From Durusdinium trenchii (lineage: Eukaryota > Sar > Dinophyceae > Suessiales > Symbiodiniaceae): a stretch of DNA of 64,000 bases. The notes beneath the pieces were generated by a model. The model was not told the origin of the DNA. It saw nothing but the letters and a program-made list of their open reading frames with translations, and ran no database searches. A program made the translations under genes and the position numbers. This document shows, piece by piece, positions 42,651-54,109 of the stretch. The DNA lies in the NCBI GenBank assembly GCA_963970005.1, contig CAXAMN010003069.1:260965-324964 (forward strand). The letters are read 5' to 3'. Position 1 is the stretch's first letter; every line of letters starts with the position of its first letter.

Positions 42651-43230
42651 TCACATCTAACATCTAAGACGACAATTCTTCAGGCACAATCTCACAAATT
42701 TGAAGCCGGCTGCTCGACATCATCTCAGTAAAAATTCACTTCCCATGATGTTTCACACCACTACAGCCTGGGTGATCTTCGAATGTGTGAAAGGCCATGC
42801 ATTCGTGGAAACTCCTTTCCAAGCACACAGCACCTCTGCTGTTTCTACAATCCTTTACCTCTCATGGCAAAGCCTCTGCTAAATGTACTTCCAGGAAATC
42901 TACAGTAAAAGAATCTGCCAAGACGTGAGCCTCATGCAATCAATCTCTAAAGCAGCAAAGGGGACGTAAAGTTTTTCCAAAAGCATTGCCATACCGGCCA
43001 TATCTTGGCAGCCCTAGCACCTCTCACCGAGGCAAGCACTCTCTCTCACCCACACCCAAGCACCCCCCAGTACCCTTTCCTCCTTTGTGCGGTCCCGAGG
43101 CAACTCGCCTCAGTCGCAGTGCGATAGAAAGCTTAGACCCGTCGACTACAGTGGATGGAAGTGCTCGGTGAATCTATGCATCTTCCAAGCGATGTTGAGA
43201 GCACATGTGTAAAAATCTAAATACACCAAA
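42650..43230. other. No gene recognised
   Basis: Contains a C-rich stretch (43015-43085, CACCCAAGCACCCCCC) but no convincing exon on either strand. Confidence 0.3.
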
Positions 43231-43235
43231 AGTCT

Positions 43236-43435
43236 TCAGCCTTCATGGTAGATCTTTGGCTCTGGCTCTGCCTTCATTCTGTGTGAACCATACTTCGGTT
43301 CATAGGCGGGACAGTACGATTGTCCCCGAGTCCCCGCACCCAGGGAGCCATCAACCAGACCCTCCGCAGCAGCTACAAGGGCAGACAAGACCTCCTGTGA
43401 CAGGGGCTTCCCGCTCCGCTGGAGCATCCTTGGTA
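43236..43435 (-). CDS. Probable terminal exon, hypothetical
   Basis: Behind ACCAAG near 43435 the frame reads MLQRSGKPLSQEVLSALVAA, AEGLVDGSLGAGTRGQSYCP and stop. It lies 150 bp downstream of the 43.6 kb exon, in the same direction; whether it belongs to that gene is unknown. Confidence 0.45.
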
Positions 43436-43582
43436 ATTCGTTGCAAAAGAATAGCTGAATAGCAACATCTTTAAATGGTTCTTCTTTCGTCCGGTTTCTC
43501 TTCTGTTCACTTCTGCTCTCTTCCCCCCCCAAAAAAAAACGAGCTCAAGAAGGCAAGCTTGTGGCCACTCGGCCGACTTGGG

Positions 43583-43854
43583 TTAGGCCGGTTTGGTTGC
43601 ACACTTGGAGTCGGGCTCAGCCAAAGTCTTTCCGCGCACGGCAATTTGGAGCTCTTGGAGGCTGGTGATGCCTACACGGCTCAGCCTCGCTTCGATGGCC
43701 TCCATGTCCTGCAGATCGTCTCGACAGGAAGTCGCCGTCAGTCGCTGGTTTTCAAGGTCCAAGGTCAAGGTAAAATGGCGGGTTCTTTGCGGGTTGCAGG
43801 GATCCTCCACTTCAGCAAGAATCATTGGACGGACATGCACCGCTTTCAATGCAC
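43583..43854 (-). CDS. Exon of hypothetical gene, paralogous to 36.4 kb
   Basis: A clear acceptor (ATTTGCAG) at 43855 opens a 90-codon frame: ALKAVHVRPMILAEVEDPCN, PQRTRHFTLTLDLENQRLTA, TSCRDDLQDMEAIEARLSRV, GITSLQELQIAVRGKTLAE, stop near 43583. The last third aligns with the exon at 36401-36616. The family is not recognised. Upstream the frame reads into the 21-bp repeat block, which is intronic or intergenic. Confidence 0.55.
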
Positions 43855-43965
43855 CTGCAAATGATCTATATAAATGCTTTGGCCCAAGAAGTCCTTCTTG
43901 CCTATCCCGAAAGCTTGGAGGATTGCACTTCAAACAGGTTGACTGAGAAGTCAAATAAGTCAAAC

Positions 43966-44090
43966 AGCATCTAATAGCAATGGCCTCCACCCCAAGAGCG
44001 ATGGCCACCCTAATAGCGATGGCCTCCAACCTACCAGCGAGGGCCTCCAACCTAATGGCAATGGCCTCCACCCTGAGATCGTAACACTTG
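43966..44090. repeat. 21-bp repeat block 2 (reverse sense)
   Basis: Five to six units of CTAATAGCGATGGCCTCCAAC type, the reverse complement of block 1 at 34256. Confidence 0.85.
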
Positions 44091-44099
44091 TTGAGCAAA

Positions 44100-44700
44100 A
44101 AAAAGTGATGCGAAGAATACACAAATGACACACAGGTCCTTCTTTCGCCACGGCCTAGATGGCTGCGCCAGCTGCAACAAATCTCTCACGGAGTTTGGTG
44201 GGGCCATTTCTGCGCAAACCAGAAACAATTCAAGGGGCAGACGGTCAAATCATGCTGACTTGCAGGTCTTCCAGCAGGTCTACATTGTGCTCCCTGGCTG
44301 TAGAGTTGCAAACCCATGCGAGAGAAGAGCGTGGCAGGATGAGTCTCAAAGAGGCCCTTTAAAATGTTCAACTCATGGTCTTTTATTATTGACACTAGAG
44401 CATCAACGGCACATGCAGCACTTGTACCTGCTACTTACAAGTGCTGTTGCAATGCCAAAGCATGCCAACGGTGTGATGCAATACCAGTTTACAGGCAGCA
44501 AGGACATTTTGGAATCACATCTTAGGTATGTCTTGGTAGAGCCTTCAAGAAGCATGACTTTCTGCTATTCTCATCTTTCCTTTACAAATCTGTGTGTTCA
44601 GCTCCCGTGCTGGGCTGTTTCGCAACATCTCCTCTCCTCGCTTCACTGCTTCTTGAGTTGTGAATCAGAGCCGTATGTCCATGGTGCTTTGCGGTGCTTT
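44100..44700. other. No gene recognised
   Basis: A long plus-strand frame (44125-44745) is open but has no family, no exon boundaries and the opposite sense to its neighbours; I treat it as chance. Confidence 0.3.
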
Positions 44701-44704
44701 ACAT

Positions 44705-45375
44705 TTACTAATAGTGTCCTTGCTCCTAGTAGCAGGAGCCCCTAGTAGCGTCCTTGCTCCTAGTAGCGGGGCCAGGAGCCCCAGTAGCGTCCTTGCTCCT
44801 AGTAGCGAGGCCAGGAGCCCCTAGTAGCGTCCTTACTCCTAGTAGCGAGGCCAGGAGCCCCTAGTAGCGTCCTTGCTCCTAGTAGCGAGGCCAGGAGCCC
44901 CAGTAGCGTCCTTGCTCCTAGTAGCGAGGCCAGGAGCCCCTAGTAGCGTCCTTGCTAGTAGCGAGGCCAGGAGCCCCTAGTAGGAAGCCCCTAGTAGCAT
45001 CCTTGCTCCTAGTAGCGAGGCCAGGAGCCCCTAGTAGCGTCGTTGCTCCTAGTAGCGAGGCCACGAGCCCCTGGTAGCGTCCTTGCTCCTAGTAGCGAGG
45101 CCAGGAGCCCCTACTAGCGTCCTTGCTCCTAGTAGCCAGGCTTGCTCCTAGTAGCGAGGCCAGGAGCCCCTTAGTAGCGTCCTTGCTCCTAGTAGCGAGG
45201 CCAGGAGACCCTAGTAGCGTCCTTGCTCCTAGTAGCGATGGCAGTAGCGTCGTTGCTCCTAGTAGCGAGGCCAGGAGCCCCTAGTAGCATCCTTGCTCCT
45301 AGTAGAGAGGCCAGGAGCCCCTAGTAGCGTCCTTGCTCCTAGTAGTAAGGCCAGGAGCCCCTAGTAGCGAACCTT
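44705..45375. repeat. Large 40-bp minisatellite array
   Basis: About 17 units of CTAGTAGCGTCCTTGCTCCT + AGTAGCGAGGCCAGGAGCCC, 670 bp, with occasional shortened units (near 44960 and 45235). It is the largest array of the family that is scattered through the window. Confidence 0.97.
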
Positions 45376-45384
45376 GTTACTATT

Positions 45385-46435
45385 CTTTTCAGAATGACCC
45401 CTACATCCCGGCGTCACGTGTGCCAAGCCTGCCCTGGTCTTGCCGCGGGGCTCACAAGCAATCTTTTTTCGGCTCATAGACCAAAACAAGGCTTGCATGG
45501 CGAATTGCGGGTGGCTGTCGTTTCATCACTAACAGGGATTCTTCAAAAGGACTTACTCTGAGGAAGCTTGTATTTCAAAAACCCGTCGTGATGAACGCAG
45601 CTCGTGAGTACTTGAAGCCAGGGATGGAGCTTTGGCAGAGTCAGAAATCCGACCTAACCCCACAATGTTTTATCAATAGTCTGGGCAAGATCTCCAGTTG
45701 GATCTTGGTGTTACGGCAACTACCTGTTGACCCATGGACAAGAGGACAAGTTAACTATCCACGTGCCTGTTTCCGCATTACACTTCGGGGGTCCTTGGTC
45801 CTACGAGCCGTGTGGCTAAATCTTCTTCTGCCAGCTCCTCCAAAAACATTCATCAGCCCTTCGTCTCTCGACCATTTTCAAGCAGGAAAAGACAAAGGAG
45901 TTTGGCCGAATAACGGGCTTGCGGACGGCAAGGTGAGGATTGAAGATCTCCTCTGAGCCAGGTCTGCATGCTCCAAGCTCACTTCTTAAGATTCTGAGCA
46001 AATCGAGAAGTGCATCTGTATGACCAGACCCCAAATGGAATTTTGGTTATCAACAAAAGTGTGTGAACAATCTAACCGGTAGCTAGCAATGACTGCCATG
46101 CTTTGGGACGGACAAACCCGTTGTGGACAAATACATCTTCAGTTCATCAAAGAGCTTCTTTGAATCCGGCTTCGGTGGTTGGCTGTGGAAGCACCTTGTC
46201 TGTGTGTGTGTTTGTGTGGAAACCCTCCTGTGTGTCTGGGTGTGTCTCCTCCATGAACGAACACTACATTGACTCCAGCAATCAACTCCTGGAATCTGGA
46301 GTGTGAGTGCTACGGAAAAGGCGCAGAGGTGAGGTATCCAATCCGATCAATCCGATCAATCCGATCCCACACATTTTCAGTCTCTTCGAGACACTGCTCA
46401 GCGCCGTGTGCGTGCTCAACGTGCTCAAAGCGCTG
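45385..46435. other. No confident gene
   Basis: A plus frame (45588-45956) and a minus frame (45816-46034) overlap; neither shows a family. A short tandem ATCCGATCA triplet lies at 46338-46363, and a TGTGTG-rich tract at 46198-46245. Confidence 0.3.
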
Positions 46436-46437
46436 CC

Positions 46438-46734
46438 TCAATAGAGTGGAAAGAGGGTAAGGGCAAGGAGGTGTGTTTTTAAAATTTTAATGAAAAGAGG
46501 AAGGTAAGGCCTTTGCCTTCCTTTCTTCATCTCTTCTTTCTTCGTGTGACTAAGAGTAGATAAACTGGTTTCCTTTTGAACTGGTTGCTCAGCAGCAGTT
46601 GTTCTTTGTTCAAGGGCCAAGGCTCCACAACAAGTCCTATCAGTATTGTAGTCCCTCTGTGACTCTGTGTGTAGGTTGATTTCAAACGCTGTTCCACGCT
46701 TAGTCTTCACCACCGGTTCCAAGTTCTGGGCCAC
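46438..46734 (-). CDS. Probable exon running into a foldback element
   Basis: Frame LEPVVKTKRGTAFEINLHTE, SQRDYNTDRTCCGALALEQR, TTAAEQPVQKETSLSTLSHT is protein-like. Its 3' end reads into the hairpin at 46492-46545 (GAAAAGAGGAAGGTAAGGC with its inverted copy), which may have supplied a new tail. No family recognised. Confidence 0.35.
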   Translation of the reverse strand: MAQNLEPVVKTKRGTAFEINLHTESQRDYNTDRTCCGALALEQRTTAAEQPVQKETSLSTLSHTKKEEMKKGRQRPYLPLFIKILKTHLLALTLFPLY

Positions 46735-47138
46735 GCTGAAGTGTGATGAGAGGTCTTTGCCTCTACCTCAGAGGCCCAGTGCCAGGGCTTTGCCCGCATA
46801 AAAAGTCATCAAACACCAACGCATTCAGCTAGACACCCATCCCAACGTTTATTTGGAACAGTGAACAATGCTTCTTGTCACACCCCGTTGGAGACTGCCC
46901 TAAACTCATAAACCTGCAAAATCAATCATTCAGTTCCAAGGTCTGGACATTCTCAGATTCTGAAACGAAAGTTGCCGACCCCCATCTCAATATCAAGCAT
47001 CTGGCGAAGCAAAGCCGAGACAAATGCTGCGTCACTTCACATCATTCATCTATGAGATCATCAACTTCAAGTTATAAAAAATACTTTGGATGCATTATCG
47101 TCACAGCTCTGAAGGTTTTGTCAAGTTTGCGTGTTCAT

Positions 47139-47420
47139 TTATTTGCGTGTACTATTGCCACTCACTGGTGCACAACTATTATATAAGACTATAGTCAAGC
47201 TGTACGGCCCCAAGTGCTGAGGATCCTCACTGGGAATCACCTCCCCCTTGATGACACGCTTCCGGTAGACCTTCGACAGCAAAGCTGCTTGGATTCTGCA
47301 TCGATCTAGAAGGGTCGATGGTGCTCGGCACACAGAGCTCCGGGCCGTCTTCAAGCCTGGGTAGCCTGACAAAGTGGGGTCTGAGAATTGAATACAAACA
47401 AACTTGAAAAACAAGAAAAG
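47139..47420 (-). CDS. Probable exon, hypothetical
   Basis: After a T-rich TTTTTCAAG acceptor near 47408 one frame reads SDPTLSGYPGLKTARSSVCR, RIQAALLSKVYRKRVIKGEV, IPSEDPQHLGPYSLTIV. A second frame over the same bases is also open, so the choice is uncertain. Confidence 0.35.
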   Translation of the reverse strand, partial: LFLFFKFVCIQFSDPTLSGYPGLKTARSSVCRAPSTLLDRCRIQAALLSKVYRKRVIKGEVIPSEDPQHLGPYSLTIVLYNSCAPVSGNSTRK

Positions 47421-47521
47421 AGCAGGATGTCATTGGCCTCAGTTTGCACAAGGAAGAAGACTATTCACAGTTGTAGAGTGGCCTCGAGAGCTGCGGTCTT
47501 CCTCAATGTACCCCACGTCCT

Positions 47522-48045
47522 TTGAGATGCGAACCTGGCAGTTTCGTGGCAAAACCAGGGTCTAAAAGCATTGCCTCGGCTTTGTATGAAAGAGAACCAC
47601 GGGCCAGCCCGGCTGCATTCTCGTCAATCTCAAGCTGCCTGCATGCTGCAGCGGTGCTTCAGCACAATTCAAGAACATGGTCTTCTCAGCCCGTGCTACG
47701 CTCTGGCTGCTTCTTATGGCTGCTGACAAGCAAGCCTCTTCAAGATGCGTCGAGCACACAGAAACTGATTTTCATCAGGCCCTTAGAATTCGCAAAAGCG
47801 GGAGACAAACAACCAGTTGCAAGTAAGGAGCCCGAGAAAAACACCATTGTGGGGTGTAGATGGTATCGAGTGAGGGACAAGAGCTGGATGCGATGGATGA
47901 GACCGGATTGAAAGAAAAATCCACAAATTGTCAAATAAGCATTCTATGAGGGAAGAAACAGACTTCTGCCAGTGAAGTGACAGGGTGGGGGGGGCACAGC
48001 AGCTGCAAGCTTCTTGCTTCTACATAAAGATCCCTATCAAGCACC
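47522..48045. other. Open on both strands, unassigned
   Basis: A 129-codon plus frame (47522-47911) and a minus frame (47562-47759) overlap. No domain or paralogue supports either. Confidence 0.25.
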
Positions 48046-48073
48046 ATGACCACGGAACCTGATTCGGAAACAA

Positions 48074-48311
48074 TCAAAGTCCAGTCCTCAACCTCGGGTA
48101 CCAGATTCTACAGTTCAAATATTCCAGGAGCAGGGAATAGGATTTCTGAATCCGAAAACCCGCGGATTCAGAATGCGTTGCGCAAGAATCAGTCGAATCC
48201 TGTACCCAGTTCAACGAAAGTTGCTCAGAGCTCTCGGTCCTCTCGGTCGCCCGACGTCGCTTTGCACCTGGGATGCGTGCCTGCGGAGCCAAAAGACAGA
48301 CCTTGAGCCAA
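48074..48311 (-). pseudogene. Probable retrocopy with tandem spliced-leader relic
   Basis: On the minus strand from 48311 the bases are TTGGCTCAAG, then seven bases, then TTTTGGCTC (ending at 48286). The spliced leader ends CCATTTTGGCTCAAG; a second partial leader joined after the first AG gives exactly this 7-base spacing. A protein-like frame follows (IPGAKRRRATERTESSEQLS, LNWVQDSTDSCATHSESAGF) to a stop at 48074. The protein is not recognised. A 10-bp hairpin (TCTGAATCCG/CGGATTCAGA) lies near 48145-48175. Confidence 0.45.
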
Positions 48312-48319
48312 CCCTGAAA

Positions 48320-49190
48320 CAGCATGGAGCTCCCATAGAGTTTCCATTCAACGCGCCTGGTAGCTGGTCTTGCCATCAGGCCACATCTGCAGGTGAGGCC
48401 GAAAAGTTCGGAACTGATGTGTGGCTTTCTTGCCTTATATATTTTTGTCTACTCAAAGCTGGTTGAACCCAATGTGTTACTTTGATTGTGCAATGTTCTT
48501 TTGCAAGCGCTTGCCATAGTGATACAGCCTGTAGCATCATGTGGGCACAGCATTGTCAAACGATTGGTGGCATTGCAACAACAATGAAAAGGACCATCAT
48601 TGAGCCATGACAAAGAAACATGTCCTATATCTGGAAAGGAAATATCGGCGGTCTGGTCTGACCACTCGCTGCGCGCAAACGAGCCTGGGCAGTCTGCACA
48701 AGAGTCTCCTTCGTTTCAGGATTGTGAAGGATCAACATCACCACCTGGCTCAAAGAATTGGTCTCTCAAGGTGTAAATTTTAAATGCAAAGATTCGCGTC
48801 GAGCATCCAAGTGCATGCAAATGCTGATTGACATAAGTGCAACCTCATGAGCAAAAAAAAAGCTCGCAGGTGCTCTTGGAACTAACCCTTTCCAGTCCTA
48901 CACAGCATTAAAAAGCCTAGATAAATTCGCTTCTGGAAACCAGCTAAGATCTCAAAGGCCACTGATGATTACCTTCCGTCCATACCTTAGAGAGTCAAAA
49001 CCAGCTACAGCGACAGAAGCCCATGCCGATTGGCTGTCGCAATGACCTGTCCTCAACGTATGTCAGTATATAAAACTGATGGTGTGGAGGAGCACACCAG
49101 AAAGGAGCATCGTACAGCTTTTTTGGCCAATCTCCTACTTGACTGTATAAGTAGGCGCCTACTTCATTAAGTAAGGGAGAACTTAGCCTA
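48320..49190. other. No gene recognised
   Basis: No convincing exon. A 14-bp palindrome AGTAGGCGCCTACT lies near 49150, next to foldback copy 3. Confidence 0.3.
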
Positions 49191-49255
49191 GTACCTTGAA
49201 GAAGCGCTCGCACTAATCATTTGGTTCCTAGATGTTTACGGAATTTTACATGAGC
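49190..49255 (+). mobile_element. Foldback repeat, copy 3 (right part only)
   Basis: CCTTGAAGAAGCGCTCGCAC followed by AATCATTTGGTTCCTAGAT matches the right end of copies 1 and 2. The left half and hairpin partner are missing. Confidence 0.7.
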
Positions 49256-49445
49256 CCTTTGGCGCGTTTGGGCCACTGCGGACACCAGCCTCAGTGATCA
49301 CCAAAATCTCGCCACTAGAGACCTGCAACTCTTCAGTAGTGGTGACCAATCCATACAAAATGAAGGCTTTTCGGATGGAGTGGTTGTTTTGTGTCGTGCA
49401 GCTTGCAGAAGGACCTGTTCCGTTTTGCTCGGGCGCAGTGTCACC
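49255..49445 (-). CDS. Probable exon, hypothetical
   Basis: After CTTCTGCAAG near 49412 the frame reads CTTQNNHSIRKAFILYGLVT, TTEELQVSSGEILVITEAGV, RSGPNAPKGS. It ends at a GTAAAC donor at the edge of foldback copy 3. No family recognised. Confidence 0.4.
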
Positions 49446-49894
49446 TAGTGAAGGGATGAACAATGGAGAGCAAGGTCCTTGAGCCCCAACTTTCGGGCTT
49501 CAAGATTAGGTGGTCCTCTGTGGTGCTGCATAGGGCCGATCAAAGAACAGCGTCTAAGTATGGGGAGGAAGTCAGACTGTCTCAGCATTGAGGGATAAGA
49601 CCGTCAAAAATCTAAAGCGATTGGAAAAGATCTGCCAGACAGCGGTTTGTCCCGAATCCTGCGGAGCTAAGCCTGTAAGAGACGAGTTTCTCCTTTGATG
49701 AGCTCTGAGGAGAACTCTTTCAGAGACCTCAGGGCGGAGCAAAACGGCCCAGTTAAAGAGGAGACACGCTACCCTACCACCGAACGACCTCCAAACATAA
49801 TTATCATTGCTCTGTTCTTTTCCCTTCCTTCCCTGTGATACATACTAGAAGCATAAACAAGCAAGGGTTAGGAATGATCGAATCTCTGTCAGAT

Positions 49895-50035
49895 TGGACC
49901 TGTAGCGTCCTTCTTCCTAGTAGTGATGCCAGGAGCTCCTAGTAGCTTCTTGCTCCTAGTAGTAAGGCCAGGAGCCCCTTAGTAGCGTCCTTGCTCCTAG
50001 TAGCGAGGCCAGGAGCCCCTAGTAGCGTCCTGAGT
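49895..50035. repeat. CTAGTAG minisatellite block
   Basis: Three to four 40-bp units of the TAGTAGCGTCCTTGCTCC family. The flanking stretch 49460-49890 holds no exon that I can support. Confidence 0.85.
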
Positions 50036-50189
50036 GGAAGGCTTGGTTCCGTCATGCCCAAATTTCGAGATGTCAATCCTCAGTGCTCACATCTCATGAA
50101 GCTCGAGGTAATGGCCCACGTCATTGAGCTGCACGTCGGAATGCTCAATGACCATATTGTGTGTATACATATATATATATATATGTATA

Positions 50190-51130
50190 TCAACTAATCT
50201 GTTTGAGTGCATCCAATAGGATGCCGAATTCTCCGAGAATCCTTTTATGGGCGGGGATCTGCATCCAATCCTGCATCGTTCTGAATTGTCATGTTTGCCT
50301 CCATCCTTCTCACTGAGACCTGAAAGCACAATGGAAAAAAACAGCCCCACATTTCAAGGGAAGCACAAACTCCCTGCAACAAATGAACGAGTAGGAGGCT
50401 ATTGAGAGAGTTTGTACAGTATATTATAGCGGAGCTTCACCAAGGACCCTGCGAATGGGACACCAAATATTCTCGCAAGGCCTGGTTTGGTCAAAAGACA
50501 AGCTGCAAAGCACTTGAAAGGAAAGAGGCTGAAACTACAAATCCACTCCTGACACGTGTCCGTGCATTGTGCAGGATCCTGGACTAAGGAGATCAGGGAT
50601 CAAAATACTGTAATAACCTTTGGGAGTACGCCCTAAGCCCTTGCGTAGCCATATCTCTCATATCTGTGTACAGTTGCACAGCCACCGTGCCTCCTCATCC
50701 AGGCCAATTGGTGCACGCACCAATGTGGAGATCTTAGGTAGTGGGACATGTCTCATGGAGCAAAACGAGGCGGGACATGGGTAATCTTCGGACAGAAAAG
50801 AATGGTAGCCTTTTTCTAGTCAACATATCAAAGCTGAGTTACATGGCTCGGCTGGCTTTCAAAGTCTACGCAAGGCCCCAGCCCAGCCAATCGTACCCAA
50901 GACTATGTTTGTGAAGCCACGGGCTCCCGCACTTGCGAGCCATGTACCTTAAGCTTCACCTTCGAGAGCATTAGAAAGACGCTCTTGAAGTTGGAGCAAG
51001 GGCAAAACGCAACGTCCGAGGACCCATCAGGACTCTGATCAGCTTCGATCAGAATCAAATCTACGGAAATGCGTCCCTCTGGAGACTGTCTGAATCACAA
51101 AAACTGAGATTCTCACCACCACTTCTGCAG
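50190..51130. other. No gene recognised
   Basis: Nearly 1 kb with only short open frames on both strands and no exon signature. Confidence 0.3.
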
Positions 51131-51143
51131 TTTCTTTTGTGTA

Positions 51144-51330
51144 TCATGCATGCTTGTCAAAATCAGACTGGTCTCTCTTTTGGCCCATCCCAGTCGACCA
51201 ATCAACAAATCCCTTTTCTGCGTCGTCAACCGTTAGTCGGGCCTTCTTGTTTTCAGCCTCCGAATCCGTCAGCCAGGTGAAGAACTTTGTGTTCCCCTTC
51301 GGAGCGGAGCGCGGAGCGCGGGGCGCGGCT
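51144..51330 (-). CDS. Probable terminal exon, hypothetical
   Basis: Behind GCTCCGAAG near 51300 the frame reads GNTKFFTWLTDSEAENKKAR, LTVDDAEKGFVDWSTGMGQK, RDQSDFDKHA and stop. It is acidic and polar with good composition. A CG-rich imperfect repeat (GGAGCGCGGAGCGCGG) lies just upstream. No family recognised. The region 51520-53480 beyond holds no exon that I can support; (TA)n at 53350-53375. Confidence 0.45.
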
Positions 51331-54045
51331 TGCGCCGAGAAGAGCATAACTTTCACCCAAAGCCTGGAAACAATAGCTTTCTTCATCGGCAAAGCTTGGA
51401 ATGGTACTGAAAAGTGTGAAGACCCGCTTCATTTGCCTACGATTTCACAAGCTGTGAAAGCAGCGATGATCTTTGGAACATGCCAGCTATGCCTTTATTC
51501 AACTTGATTCATTCATGGTCCAAATAAGAAACAGGTGGTTGGCTGGTGCCCAATACATCTTGAACCCAAGTCACCTGTGGGTCGGTTGCGTTCCACTGCT
51601 GCATTGACGGCAAGCCAACCTCAAATTGTTCAGATGCGCTCTGTGGGCGGAAGAGACTCTATTGTGACCCTTTTCCATTCTTCAAAAGATCTACAGTAAG
51701 GCCTTCAGTCACTAGCCCAACTTGTCTAATGTCCATTGCCGATCCACACAAGAACAGGCACCAGGTCCACGACCTTCTCCTGCAAAGCCTGCTCACGAAG
51801 ATTCAAATCCACAATAACCTCCCACATTCCTCTTTTTGCAAACCGCCCGGGAAATTGACCACGGGATTTTCAGGGAATCTTGACATCTCAACCTGTGTAC
51901 TGGGCTTAAGCACAAAACCAAGTGTCATACCCTGCGATGAAGTCTCCGTCTGTGAAATCTGAACTGCAATTGTTTGCATCACATGTGACTACGAGCCGCC
52001 CTTCCCAATGCCTTGTCAGGGGTGGTCACCTTACACTCAACTAGCTCCTTGCGGTAGACAGTGGTAACACCCTGGCACAGGCGCAAGGATGCTCATGTCT
52101 TTCATTAGCACATACATGTAGATGATATAGATATAGATGCAAATTGTAGATACCAAAACCTGATTGGAAGGTGGCTGTCTGAAAAGCAATGTGGACGGTA
52201 GAAAGCACGTCACAGAATGCCCAAAGCTAAACAATCCTGGCTGTTGGTCCCCTGCAAAAAGAATCAAAGAAAAAGCACCCGAAAGGCTCACCTCATGTCA
52301 CCTCTAGCTTGGTAGCTTGAGAGGCAGGATCAGTTACCGTGTTGGAGGAGACGGAGAGAGCAGGGCAAGAACATTACAAACACCGGCTCGACGTAACCCA
52401 AGCGAGGCACTGGGAAGGAGGGCGAGTCGGTTTCCTCTTCTTGGCGTTCTACTGTGGAGAAGTCGAACGTCACCTGTCGGAAAAATTCAGGCATGCATGT
52501 AGCCCCACAACTTCCTGCATGTCTTACGGCACCTCTCGGACTTTATCATACCAACCTCTAACTCGATCATCCCAAAACATTTGAGCAGATGTCACACGTC
52601 CATATCAGCGGGCAAATACTAGTACTATTCATTCTCTCAGCATCGAACCATACTGGGATCCATGTTCATCATCTCCCGCAAGATGCGCTCAGAGGTCTGC
52701 CTGGCACAAGACTTGCTGGTCAACTGTTGCAGCCAAAAACAGCCCTTCCGATGTCACGCCGCGGGCCTGGCGTTCTCATGTGGCTCCTGGCACGCGTGTT
52801 TGTTTCTGTTTGAGAAGATAGATAAGTCTTACCCTGGGCAGCGCGAAAGAGCTGACAATCAACAAGCTAAGATGGCCATAGCTACATTCACCCAACAAGA
52901 CCACTCACGAGATCTCCATAAACTCTGTGACTCAATATCTTCAGACCAATGACGCACTCACAAGCCAGAGACATCCAACAAAGACCCTCCAAACCCTAAA
53001 CTTCCTAAACCCCAAACGACTTCCACTGCTCGGTGCTCCGCCATGCTCGGCCTTCTTGGTGCCAGGCAATCTAAGGGTCTCGCGCTCACGGCCATCAGGG
53101 AATTGCTCCTAGGAATGCAATTATCTCCACGCTCTATAGTAGGTTTCTACTTTGATTAGTCTACTGATTGGTGGATTGACAAACCGACTTAAACTGACCA
53201 AATGAGCAGATTGAACAACAATGCGCTGTCTCTGCACCCATCATGTGGATGCTATTCCACCAACACAATCTGCCGGAGCTGTCGAAAAAGACTTATATAT
53301 AGTAGAATAAGTAAAAAAATACTATAACTTAGTATAATACTATATAATGCAACATATATGTATATATATATATACAGTATATGAATTCCACAGTCCTTGA
53401 ACTCGACTAATAGGCGCGACCCGTCATCAGGCCGAAGCTTCCTCACAAGAATGTGGCTAAAGAATTAGGTTGTAAAGAATGAATGAACCTCCATTGTGTT
53501 CTGAAGCTTTGCACTCCAGAGTTTGCTTTAGGCAGAGTCATCAGACTACTGGGACCCTTCTGCAAAAAGAGTGTTCAAATCTGTCGTCGAAATGAGGTGT
53601 TCCTCGTCTATCTCATACTCATACTTCAACCTTCAACTGCCACAGCAAGGCCAAGCTGGCAGCTAGTACAGGTTTGGAAGCTTGTATTGCAATTGCTGTC
53701 TGATTAGGACCGATGGCAACAGAACGTATCAGGTTTCCTCCCATACCCACCCAGAATGACAAATTGATCATCTCCAGAACCGATATTGTGATTGTTATCT
53801 TAAGCCTTGCATAAAGTACGCCGTCCGCGCATCAACGCTCGAGTCCAAATGCTTGGCGGAGTCCATGTGCGAGAAAAACAAAAATGACGCTGCAGCTGCA
53901 GCAGCTCATGTCAAAGGTGGGCAAATGTTGGGCATAGTCGACGGGAATGAGACGGATATTCATCAAATGAAAAGGGCTCCCTGCTCTGCCCCACTCATAG
54001 TCAGTATCTCATCATGATGTGGTACTCTCATCCTACTTTCATTGC

Positions 54046-54105
54046 TATAAGGTTGGGGGCCATCGCTACTAGGGTGGAGGCCATCGCTAGTAGGGTAATA
54101 GCTCT
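54046..54105. repeat. 21-bp repeat block 3
   Basis: Three units of GGTTGGGGGCCATCGCTACT type in the same sense as block 1. Confidence 0.85.
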
Positions 54106-54109
54106 ACTG

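Noticed and set aside
44705-45375. CRISPR array
   Set aside because: Units are contiguous 40-bp tandem repeats without unique spacers, in a eukaryotic context with no cas genes.
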